Of a stretch of 15,502 nucleotides of DNA, positions 1 to 6,600 are shown piece after piece (position 1 is the stretch's first letter; every line of letters starts with the position of its first letter). Position numbers and translations under genes: made by a program. Origin of the DNA: JBPOJN01 sp052033505 (lineage in GTDB: Bacteria; UBA10199; JACPAL01; GCA-016699445); assembly GCA_052033505.1 (NCBI GenBank), contig JBPOJN010000090.1:1-15502 (forward strand), written 5' to 3'. The notes under the pieces were generated by a model. That model saw only the letters and a program-made list of their open reading frames with translations, was not told the origin of the DNA and searched no databases.

Positions 1-128
1 CTGGAGATCGAGTGACGGTGGAAGTGGAATTGATCACACCGATCGCGATGGACAAGGAATTAAGGTTCGCGATCCGTGAAGGCGGCCACACGGTAGGCGC
101 CGGTGTTGTTGCGGAAGTGGTGGAGTAA
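1..128 (+). CDS. tuf: Elongation factor Tu, C-terminal fragment (first tuf copy)
   Basis: This is the last 41 codons of EF-Tu, the GTPase that delivers aminoacyl-tRNA to the ribosomal A site. The gene enters from the left edge and the reading frame starts at base 3. The visible part is the end of the third beta-barrel domain, with the family signature LRFAIREGGHTVGAGVV just before the stop, as in E. coli EF-Tu. The GTPase domain lies outside the window. The stop codon is 3 nt from the rpmG start, so the two genes are very likely cotranscribed and perhaps translationally coupled. A second tuf copy begins at the other end of the window. The two visible parts do not overlap, so their identity cannot be compared here. 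Confidence 0.97.
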   Translation, partial: GDRVTVEVELITPIAMDKELRFAIREGGHTVGAGVVAEVVE

Positions 129-131
129 ATT

Positions 132-278
132 ATGAGAAAAATCATTCAAATGGAATGTGCGGACTGTAAGCGCCGCAATTATTCGAAGACGAAGAACTCG
201 CGGGCCCAGACGAAGTTGGAATTGAAAAAATTCTGCCGTTTCTGCCGCAAGCATACGTCTCACAAAGAGACGAAATAG
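132..278 (+). CDS. rpmG: 50S ribosomal protein L33 (zinc-binding form)
   Basis: This 48-residue, strongly basic protein is L33, a small protein of the large subunit near the E site. It carries two CxxC pairs, C9/C12 and C35/C38, the zinc ribbon of the 'C+' type of L33. The E. coli protein lacks these cysteines, so this is the zinc-dependent version. The ATG follows the tuf stop after 3 nt, and its Shine-Dalgarno GGAG overlaps the last codon of tuf (122-125). It is followed after 16 nt by tRNA-Trp. Many bacteria carry a second, cysteine-free L33 induced by zinc starvation, but none is visible here. The order tuf-rpmG-tRNA-Trp-secE is common in bacteria. Confidence 0.96.
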   Translation: MRKIIQMECADCKRRNYSKTKNSRAQTKLELKKFCRFCRKHTSHKETK

Positions 279-281
279 TTC

Positions 282-379
282 TCTGGCCCCCTGTAGGGGA
301 GTAGCTCAGTTGGTAGAGCACCGGTCTCCAAAACCGGGGGTCGCAGGTTCGAGCCCTGTCTCCCCTGCAGGGGGCCAGA
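282..379 (+). repeat. 12-bp perfect inverted repeat flanking tRNA-Trp
   Basis: The arm 282-293 (TCTGGCCCCCTG) is the exact reverse complement of 368-379. The arms lie directly outside the tRNA, separated from it only by T294 on the left. T294 can form a U-G wobble with the discriminator G367, so in RNA the arms extend the 7-bp acceptor stem into a continuous helix of about 20 bp. No T-run follows the right arm, so it is not an intrinsic terminator. A role in excising the tRNA from the mRNA is inferred. Confidence 0.85.
295..367 (+). tRNA. tRNA-Trp (anticodon CCA)
   Basis: A complete 73-nt cloverleaf can be folded by eye. The acceptor stem is 295-301 with 360-366, the D stem 304-307 with 316-319, the anticodon stem 321-325 with 333-337, and the T stem 343-347 with 355-359 (one G-U pair). 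The T loop is TTCGAGC and the variable loop has 5 nt. The anticodon loop CTCCAAA places CCA at 328-330, which reads UGG. The discriminator is G367, usual for bacterial tRNA-Trp. The 3' CCA is not encoded (the next bases are CAG), so it must be added by tRNA nucleotidyltransferase. The gene lies between rpmG and secE, within what is probably a single transcript. Confidence 0.97.
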
Positions 380-408
380 CGTGACACTGCTTCAGAGGGT
401 TCGTTTTG

Positions 409-828
409 ATGGCGGTGTTTCGGGTGACGTCGGATGACGAGCGAGATCTTATGAAAAAGACGCAACAGTGGGTCAATTTAGGTCTTCTGGTTGTGGCTGC
501 CTTGGTTTTTGTTTTTCTGAACCAATTGCTGGCGACTGTTTGGAACGTGCTCCGCCTGCCGCTCTCCGGCGACTGGGCGTTCGAACCGTCCCAGGTCATC
601 GCTTTCGTGGTGGCAGTCGCTCTCGCTGCGTTTTTGCGGCGCTACGAAAAAGCGAACCGGTTCTTGAATGAAGTAGTCGAAGAGCTGTCGAAGGTCAGTT
701 GGGCGGAGCGTCAGGAAACGGTTTCCTCGGCAGGAGTCGTCGTGATCGTGTTGGTAGCGGCTTCCCTGCTTTTGTTTTTAATCGATTCTTTCTGGAGATA
801 CGTGATCCGTGGGGTTTTAGTTTCTTAA
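409..828 (+). CDS. secE: Preprotein translocase subunit SecE
   Basis: SecE clamps the SecY channel in the inner membrane and is needed for Sec-dependent export. From the ATG at 409 the protein has 139 residues with three predicted membrane segments (about 22-42, 60-76 and 108-128), the three-span layout of E. coli SecE. Between the second and third spans lies the conserved cytoplasmic amphipathic helix, EELSKVSWAERQET at 91-104, matching the family motif KVxWPxRxE except that the usual Pro is Ala99. The start is uncertain. ATG 409 has AGAGGG at 394-399, 9 nt upstream, while an in-frame ATG at 451 gives a 125-residue protein that begins MKKTQQW, with only a weak GAG upstream. nusG follows after 22 nt, the usual secE-nusG pair. 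Confidence 0.93.
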   Translation: MAVFRVTSDDERDLMKKTQQWVNLGLLVVAALVFVFLNQLLATVWNVLRLPLSGDWAFEPSQVIAFVVAVALAAFLRRYEKANRFLNEVVEELSKVSWAERQETVSSAGVVVIVLVAASLLLFLIDSFWRYVIRGVLVS

Positions 829-850
829 GGAAGTGTAAATTAAGGTGGTT

Positions 851-1381
851 ATGGGACAACATTGGTACGTCGTGCATACGTATTCGGGTTTTGAGCAGAA
901 GGCCAAAAAGGCCTTAGAGGAGAAGATCGCCTCGCTTGGAAAAAAAGAAAAAATCACCGAAGTTTTGATCCCTTCCGAAAGTGTCGTCGAGATGAAAAAA
1001 GGGGTCAAAAAGACCACGAACCGCAAGATTTTTCCTGGCTACATCTTGGTGCGCATGGAGATGGACGAAGAGACGTGGCACATCATCAAAAGTGTGCCTA
1101 AAATTACCGGATTCGTCGGCGGTGCCAAGAATCCGCCGATCGTTCCCGATGAGGAAGTGTCGAGAATCACTCAGCAAATTAGTGAGGGAACTCTGCGTCC
1201 GAAGCCCAAGGTTACTTTCGAAAAAGGCGAGAGCGTTCGCGTCACTGACGGCCCTTTTACGAATTTCAATGGTATCGTCGACGAAGTGAAGCCGGAAAAA
1301 GGCAAGGTCAAGGTCTTGGTCAGCATTTTTGGCCGTTCGACCCCCGTAGAGTTGGACTTCATTCAGGTAGAGAAAAATTAA
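851..1381 (+). CDS. nusG: Transcription termination/antitermination factor NusG
   Basis: NusG binds RNA polymerase across the cleft, suppresses pausing, assists Rho, and links polymerase to the leading ribosome through S10. The protein has 176 residues (E. coli 181). It begins with the NGN-domain signature HWYVVHTYSGFEQKAK (4-19) and contains KIFPGYILVRM near the middle of that domain. It ends with a KOW domain of about 50 residues, including EKGESVRVTDGPFTNFNG. ATG 851 was chosen over the in-frame GTG 845 because AAGG (842-845) sits 5 nt before the ATG and the family starts near this point. A 75-nt gap with a promoter-like element separates it from rplK. Confidence 0.98.
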   Translation: MGQHWYVVHTYSGFEQKAKKALEEKIASLGKKEKITEVLIPSESVVEMKKGVKKTTNRKIFPGYILVRMEMDEETWHIIKSVPKITGFVGGAKNPPIVPDEEVSRITQQISEGTLRPKPKVTFEKGESVRVTDGPFTNFNGIVDEVKPEKGKVKVLVSIFGRSTPVELDFIQVEKN

Positions 1382-1396
1382 CTTGATTTATTCAGG

Positions 1397-1434
1397 TTGC
1401 TAAAAATTAAGAGGCATGGTTAGTATCCGCGCCC
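1397..1434 (+). promoter_or_regulatory. Putative sigma70-type promoter for rplKAJL-rpoBC
   Basis: The nusG-rplK gap holds TTGCTA (1397-1402), an 18-bp spacer and TAGTAT (1421-1426), each matching its consensus hexamer at 4 of 6 positions. A GC-rich discriminator (CCGCGCC, 1427-1433) follows. Transcription would start near 1433-1435, giving a leader of roughly 24 nt before rplK. E. coli has a promoter for the L11 operon at the same location. GC-rich discriminators are typical of promoters repressed by ppGpp/DksA. The call rests on sequence resemblance and conserved position only. Confidence 0.5.
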
Positions 1435-1456
1435 TTTATCGTAGAGAGACTATTTT

Positions 1457-1891
1457 ATGGCACCACCAAAAAAAGTTCAGACCCAAGTCAAGCTTCAAGT
1501 CCCTGCTGGGCAAGCGAATCCTGCTCCTCCGATCGGTCCCGCCTTAGGTCAGCACGGCGTGAACATCATGGAGTTTTGCAAGCAGTTCAATGCGAAGACT
1601 CAGAAGGTGGAACCCGGTCTCGTGATTCCGGTTATCATCACTGTGTACGTGGATCGTTCTTTCACATTCATCATGAAGACGCCTCCGGTGTCGGTCTTGA
1701 TCAAGAAGGCGATCGGTCTGGCCAAAGGGTCTGCCGTTCCGAACCGCGAAAAGGTCGGCGCTTTGACGAAGGCTCAAGTCACCGATATCGCCAAACAAAA
1801 AATGCCGGATTTGAACGTAAATACTTTGGAAGCCGCGATGAGAACGGTCGAAGGTACGGCTCGCAGCATGGGCGTGGACATTAAGGGATAG
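1457..1891 (+). CDS. rplK: 50S ribosomal protein L11
   Basis: L11 forms the base of the GTPase-associated centre with L10 and the 1070 region of 23S rRNA. It contacts EF-G and is needed for RelA activation. The 144-residue length is close to E. coli (142). The N-terminal domain carries the conserved proline-rich stretch PPIGPALGQHGVNIMEFC (24-41), the site associated with thiostrepton-type drug action. The C-terminal RNA-binding domain runs from about residue 70 and includes KKAIGLAKGS and EAAMRTVEGTARSMG. The Shine-Dalgarno is only a GA-rich stretch, GTAGAGAG, at 1441-1448. rplA follows after 6 nt. Confidence 0.98.
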   Translation: MAPPKKVQTQVKLQVPAGQANPAPPIGPALGQHGVNIMEFCKQFNAKTQKVEPGLVIPVIITVYVDRSFTFIMKTPPVSVLIKKAIGLAKGSAVPNREKVGALTKAQVTDIAKQKMPDLNVNTLEAAMRTVEGTARSMGVDIKG

Positions 1892-1897
1892 AAATTT

Positions 1898-2596
1898 ATG
1901 CCGGGAAAAAAATACAAAGCTTCATTCACAAAAGTCGACCGTACGAAGCGTTATTCTTTGGAAGACGCCTTAGGCTTGTTGGAGCAGCTCAAGTTCTCCA
2001 AGTGGGATGAGACGGTTGATCTCGCCGTGCGTTTGGGAGTTGATCCTAAGCAAGGCGATCAAATGGTCCGCGGCGTGGCGCCGTTGCCTCACGGTTTGGG
2101 TAAAAAAGTTCGCGTGATCGTGTTCGCTAAAGGCGAAAAGCAAAAAGAAGCGCGTGACGCCGGAGCCGATGAGGTTGGGGCTGAAGATTTGATCGAAAAG
2201 ATCGATAAGGGATGGATGGAGTTCGATAAAGCCATTGCGACGCCTGATCTCATGGGTGTGGTCAGTCGTTTGGGTAAGGTCTTGGGGCCGCGTGGTCTGA
2301 TGCCGAATCCGAAGTTGGGCACCGTGACCTTCGATGTTGGTAAGGCGATCGAAAACGTGAAGGCGGGTCAGGTCGAATACAAAGTCGACAAAGGCGCGAA
2401 TATCCATGCTCCCGTCGGTAAGTCGTCTTTCGGAAAAGAAAAATTAAAAGACAATATCACAGCCCTGATGGAGTCGATCATGCGCGCCAAGCCGTCGACC
2501 TCGAAGGGTACGTATTTGCGCAGTGTCACATTGTCGACGACCATGAGCCCTGGCATCAAGCTGGATCTTGCGAACCTTCAGGCGGGGGCGGAGTAA
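1898..2596 (+). CDS. rplA: 50S ribosomal protein L1
   Basis: L1 forms the mobile L1 stalk that guides deacylated tRNA out of the E site. In many bacteria it also represses its own L11-L1 mRNA. The protein has 232 residues (E. coli 234). Its signature GPRGLMPNPKLGTV starts at residue 130, within the second domain, and the KVDKGANIHAPVGKSSF stretch of the family follows. AAGGGA (1883-1888), inside the end of rplK, serves as Shine-Dalgarno, so translation may be coupled to rplK. I could not identify an L1 mRNA-binding mimic upstream of rplK by eye. The stop is 3 nt before rplJ. Confidence 0.98.
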   Translation: MPGKKYKASFTKVDRTKRYSLEDALGLLEQLKFSKWDETVDLAVRLGVDPKQGDQMVRGVAPLPHGLGKKVRVIVFAKGEKQKEARDAGADEVGAEDLIEKIDKGWMEFDKAIATPDLMGVVSRLGKVLGPRGLMPNPKLGTVTFDVGKAIENVKAGQVEYKVDKGANIHAPVGKSSFGKEKLKDNITALMESIMRAKPSTSKGTYLRSVTLSTTMSPGIKLDLANLQAGAE

Positions 2597-2599
2597 ATT

Positions 2600-3115
2600 A
2601 TGAAACGCGAAGAAAAATCAGAAGTCGTCTCCAGTTTTTCCGAACGCCTTAAAAAAGCGAAAGGCATTATCGTCGCGGAGTACAGCGGCTTGAAAGTCTC
2701 CGAGCTTACAGAAATCCGGCGTGAACTACGTAAAAATGACAGTGAGTTCAAGATCGTCAAGAATCGTCTGGCCCGTATCGCGATGAAAGATACCGAGTGG
2801 TCGGTGTTGGATTCTTTCTTGAAGGGTCCCTTGGGTATTGCGTTGAGCGATCTTGATCCTGTGACCTTGTCTAAGGTTTTGACCAAGTACTCAGAGACAT
2901 ATCCGGCGTTGAAGTTAAAAGCCGGCGTGGTCAGTGGAAAAGTCATTGACGTGAAAGGGCTTCAGGCTTTGTCGAAGCTTCCTTCCAAGGAAGAGTTGTA
3001 TGCGAAGCTGTTGGGTACGTTGCAGGCGCCGGCGAGCAATTTGGTCCGCGTGCTGAACGCGTTGCCGCAGAAGCTGGCGATCGCCTTAAAAGCCATTTCG
3101 GAAAAGAAGCAATAG
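2600..3115 (+). CDS. rplJ: 50S ribosomal protein L10
   Basis: L10 anchors the L12 dimers to the ribosome through its C-terminal helix and binds 23S rRNA through its N-terminal domain. The protein has 171 residues (E. coli 165). The N-terminal rRNA-binding part contains EYSGLKVSELTEIRREL and FKIVKNRLARIA. The C-terminal helix (about 141-171, with NLVRVLNALPQKLAIALKAI) looks several residues longer than in E. coli, which could affect how many L12 dimers bind. The start is 3 nt after the rplA stop, with GGAG at 2590-2593 as Shine-Dalgarno. There is therefore no room for the L10 leader that precedes rplJ in E. coli. Confidence 0.98.
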   Translation: MKREEKSEVVSSFSERLKKAKGIIVAEYSGLKVSELTEIRRELRKNDSEFKIVKNRLARIAMKDTEWSVLDSFLKGPLGIALSDLDPVTLSKVLTKYSETYPALKLKAGVVSGKVIDVKGLQALSKLPSKEELYAKLLGTLQAPASNLVRVLNALPQKLAIALKAISEKKQ

Positions 3116-3131
3116 GGTTTGTATTCGTTCA

Positions 3132-3158
3132 TTTTTTTAACTTTTTAAGGAGGCAGTT
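3132..3158 (+). promoter_or_regulatory. U-rich tract and extended Shine-Dalgarno of rplL
   Basis: Two T-runs (3132-3138 and 3142-3146) lead into AAGGAGG (3147-3153), a near-perfect anti-16S match, with a 5-nt spacer to ATG 3159. This is far stronger than the sites of rplK, rplA and rplJ. It fits the need for about four L12 copies per ribosome from a gene in the same transcript. U-rich tracts are known binding sites for ribosomal protein S1. Confidence 0.8.
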
Positions 3159-3536
3159 ATGTCCACAGTCAGCAAAGCAGATATCGTCGAATCCCTCAAA
3201 GTCATGCCGCTTTTAGAGGTCGCCGAACTCGTAAAAGAACTTGAATCGGTGTTTGGTGTTTCCGCCGCCGCGCCCGTCATGGTCGCCGGTGGAGGTGCCG
3301 CTGGCGCCGCTGCCGCGGAAGAGAAGACAGAGTTCAACGTCGTTCTTACGGCCGCTGGTGATAACAAGATTAACGTCATCAAGGTTGTGCGTGAATTGAC
3401 CGGCTTGGGCTTGAAGGAAGCCAAGGATCTGGTCGAAGGCGCCCCGAAGAGTGTGAAAGAAGGCGTGTCCAAGGAAGACGCGGCGAAGATCAAGGATTCC
3501 CTCGAAAAAGCGGGTGGCAAGGTCGAAGTGAAGTAA
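3159..3536 (+). CDS. rplL: 50S ribosomal protein L7/L12
   Basis: L12 forms the flexible ribosomal stalk that recruits and stimulates IF2, EF-Tu, EF-G and RF3. It is the only multicopy ribosomal protein. The protein has 125 residues. The N-terminal dimerisation and L10-binding domain spans about 1-35. An Ala/Gly-rich hinge at about 36-53 (including AAAPVMVAGGGAAGAAAA) follows, and then the globular factor-binding domain with NVIKVVRELTGLGLKEAKDL. All conserved parts are present. Translation starts from a strong AAGGAGG site. The 99-nt gap to rpoB contains a hairpin. Confidence 0.99.
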   Translation: MSTVSKADIVESLKVMPLLEVAELVKELESVFGVSAAAPVMVAGGGAAGAAAAEEKTEFNVVLTAAGDNKINVIKVVRELTGLGLKEAKDLVEGAPKSVKEGVSKEDAAKIKDSLEKAGGKVEVK

Positions 3537-3582
3537 GCCCGTTTTTCCCCGTTTTCGAAGATTTCGTTTCATTATGGGATGA

Positions 3583-3608
3583 CGGAGAGGCCTTTTTGGC
3601 CTGCTCCG
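3583..3608 (+). promoter_or_regulatory. Hairpin in the rplL-rpoB intergenic region
   Basis: CGGAGAGGCC (3583-3592) pairs with GGCCT (3598-3602) and CTCCG (3604-3608). This gives a 10-bp stem with one bulged G (3603) and a five-T loop. The next T-run (3617-3622) is 8 nt away, so it is a poor intrinsic terminator. In E. coli the same gap contains a partial attenuator and an RNase III site that reduce rpoBC expression relative to rplJL. An equivalent role here is inferred from position and structure. Confidence 0.65.
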
Positions 3609-3616
3609 CATTCCTG

Positions 3617-3635
3617 TTTTTTGAGGAGGCCCTTT
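3617..3635 (+). promoter_or_regulatory. U-tract and Shine-Dalgarno that fix the GTG start of rpoB
   Basis: Six T (3617-3622) precede GAGGAGG (3623-3629), which stands 6 nt before GTG 3636. This favours the GTG over the in-frame ATG at 3579, which lies just before the intergenic hairpin and has no Shine-Dalgarno. The 15-nt string TTTTTTGAGGAGGCC recurs in front of the second tuf. Confidence 0.85.
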
Positions 3636-6600
3636 GTGACGATCACCATTGAGGATCGAGTCTTACGCCGGAGCTTCGCCAAGATCGACGAGATCATTCC
3701 GATTCCAAATCTCATCGAGATGCAGAAAAAATCCTACAGGGATTTTCTGCAAACCCTGACGGAGGCCGAGAAGCGCGGCGCCACGGGGCTTCAGGGTGTA
3801 TTCAAGGGGGTTTTCCCTATCCGTGACTTCAACAACACGGCTTCCCTGGAATTCGTCCACTACCACCTGGATAAACCGAAATACGAAGTCGGTGAGTGTC
3901 GTCAGCGCGGCATGACATACGCCGCGCCGATGCGTGTGGTTGTCCGCCTGGTCGTCTGGGATACCGACGCTGAAAAGGGCGTGCAGACGATCCGCGACGT
4001 CAAAGAGCAGGAAGTCTATTTCGGCGAAATTCCGATCATGACCGAGACGGGTACGTTTATCATCAACGGTACGGAACGCGTCGTCGTCGCTCAGCTGCAT
4101 CGTTCTCCGGGCGTTTTCTTCGAGCATGACAAGGGTAAGACTCATGCTTCCGGAAAACTCCTCTATTCTTGCCGCATCATTCCTTACCGCGGATCTTGGC
4201 TGGATTTCGAATTCGAGCCCAAAGATATTCTGTACGTCCGCATCGACCGCCGCCGCAAAATTCCGGCGAGCGTACTGCTGAAGGCGCTCGGTTACTCCGT
4301 CGAAGATTTGTTGAATTTCTTCTACCAATCCGAATCAGTCACCATCGAAGGCGGCAAGCTCTTCAAATCCGTCGTTCCCGAGCTCCTGCGCTATCAGCGC
4401 GCTTACAAAGACGTGAAGCATCCCAAGACCGGCGACGTGTTGGTCAAGGGCGGTAAGAAGTTTAACCGCGCCATCGTCGAAAAAATCGTAGCCGCAAAGA
4501 TCAAAGAAATTCCCATTGAAGCGGAAGAAATCGTCGGTCGCGTCGCGGCTCACGACGTCGTCGACGTTACGACGGGCGAAGTCGTTCTGTCATGCGGCGA
4601 TACGCTGACCCAGGAAAAGTTGGACGAAATCCAAAAAAGAAAAATCCAAGAACTGGATCTTCTCTATATCGATCATTTGAACGTTGGTCCTTACATCAAG
4701 AACACGATCGCGATGGACAAGATTTTCACGCAAGAAGAAGCGTTGATGGAAATCTATAAGCGCCTGCGTCCGGGCGATCCGCCGACTCCCGAATCTTCAC
4801 GCAAGTTTTTCGAAGGTCTCTTTTTCGTTCCCGAAAAGTACGACCTGTCACGTGTCGGCCGTTTGAAGATCAATCACAAATTCAATTTCGAAGTCCCCGT
4901 CGAAGTCACGACGCTTCGCAAAGAAGATATCTTGGAAGCCGTTCGTTATCTTTGCAATTTGAAGGACGGCAAAGGCCAGATCGACGACATCGATCACTTG
5001 GGTAATCGCCGCGTGCGTTCGGTCGGTGAGTTGTTGGAAAACCAATATCGCATCGGCTTGGTCCGCATGGAGCGCGCCGTCAAAGAGCGCATGAGCTTGC
5101 AGGATGTTGAAACTCTCATGCCGCATGATTTGATTAATCCGAAGCCGGTTTCAGCGGTCATTAAAGAATTCTTCGGCTCTTCACAGTTGTCCCAGTTCAT
5201 GGACCAGACGAACCCTCTGTCTGAAATCACGCACAAACGCCGGCTGTCTGCTTTGGGTCCCGGCGGTTTGACGCGCGAGCGCGCCGGATTCGAAGTCCGC
5301 GACGTTCATGCCACCCACTACGGACGAATCTGTCCGATCGAAACGCCGGAAGGTCCGAATATTGGTCTGATCGCGTCTCTTTCGTCTTATGCGGCGGTGA
5401 ATGATTACGGTTTCATCGAAACCCCGTATCGCAAGGTCGAAGACGGCCGAGTCACTCAGAACGTGATGTACCTCTCGGCTCTCGAAGAAGAGAAATACAC
5501 GATCGCTCAGGCAAATGCCCCAATGGATAAAAAGGGTCATTTTACCTCTGACCTGATTTCCTGCCGCAAGGCGGGTGAGTTTATTACCGTCGGTCCGACG
5601 GAGATCCAGTTCATGGACGTCTCGCCGAACCAGTTGGTCAGTGTGGCCGCCGGCCTGATTCCGTTCTTGGAGCATGACGACGCGAACCGCGCCTTGATGG
5701 GTTCGAACATGCAGCGCCAGGCCGTTCCCTTGATTCGCACGTCCGCGCCGTTGGTTGGTACGGGCTTGGAGCGAATCGTCGCGAAAGATTCCGGCGTGAC
5801 CATCGTCGCGCGCCGCGATGGAACGATCGCCTCGGTGGATTGCCTCCGCATCGTCGTGAAGCCGGACAAGGTCAACCGCAAAGCCGGCGAGACCGAAATC
5901 GACGTTTACGATTTGACGAAATATCAGCGCTCCAATCAGAACACGTGCTTGAACCAGAAGCCCATCGTCCGCAAAGGCGATAAAGTCTCCGCCGGTGATG
6001 TTTTGGCCGACGGACCTGCGACCCACTTGGGCGAATTGGCCTTGGGTCAGAACGTCTTGGTCGCGTTCATGCCGTGGAACGGATATAACTTCGAAGATTC
6101 CATCCTGATCTCCGAGCGCCTGGTGAAGGAAGACACGTTCACCTCGATCCATATCGAAGAGTTCGAATGCGTCGCGCGCGACACGAAGCTCGGCAAAGAA
6201 GAAATGACCCGCGACATCCCGAACCTGGGCGATGAAGCCTTGGCGAACCTGGATGAAGGCGGCATCGTGCGCATCGGTGCCGAAGTCAAACCAGGTGACA
6301 TTCTGGTCGGCAAGATCACGCCGCAAGGCGAGACCCAGCTCTCTCCCGAAGAAAAACTTCTGCGCGCGATCTTCGGTGAAAAGGCCGGAAACGTGAAGGA
6401 TACGTCCCAGCGCGTCCCGCCGGGAGTTTTCGGAACCATCATCAATACCCAGGTTTTCTCCCGCGAAGGCATGGATTTGGACGAACGTTCCAAGGAAATC
6501 CAAGACAAAGAAACACAGAAATTCCTCAAGGACCGCGAAGAAGAAGTCAAAGCGATCCGCGAGGGCATGAAGAAAAAAGTAAAGGCCATGCTGATCGGCA

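Noticed and set aside
1382..1456. L1 autoregulatory mRNA site upstream of rplK
   Set aside because: Expected from E. coli, but I could not find a convincing stem and loop mimic of the 23S L1 site by eye. A covariance search is needed before calling it.
3579..3635. Upstream in-frame ATG for rpoB adding 19 residues
   Set aside because: The extension runs through the intergenic hairpin, has no Shine-Dalgarno and does not resemble RpoB N-termini. GTG 3636 has an excellent GAGGAGG at the right distance.
5181..6503. Long open frame (440 codons) on the minus strand, antisense to rpoB
   Set aside because: The strong codon bias of rpoB leaves few stops in this antisense frame. The translation has no recognisable domain and the region is fully explained by rpoB.
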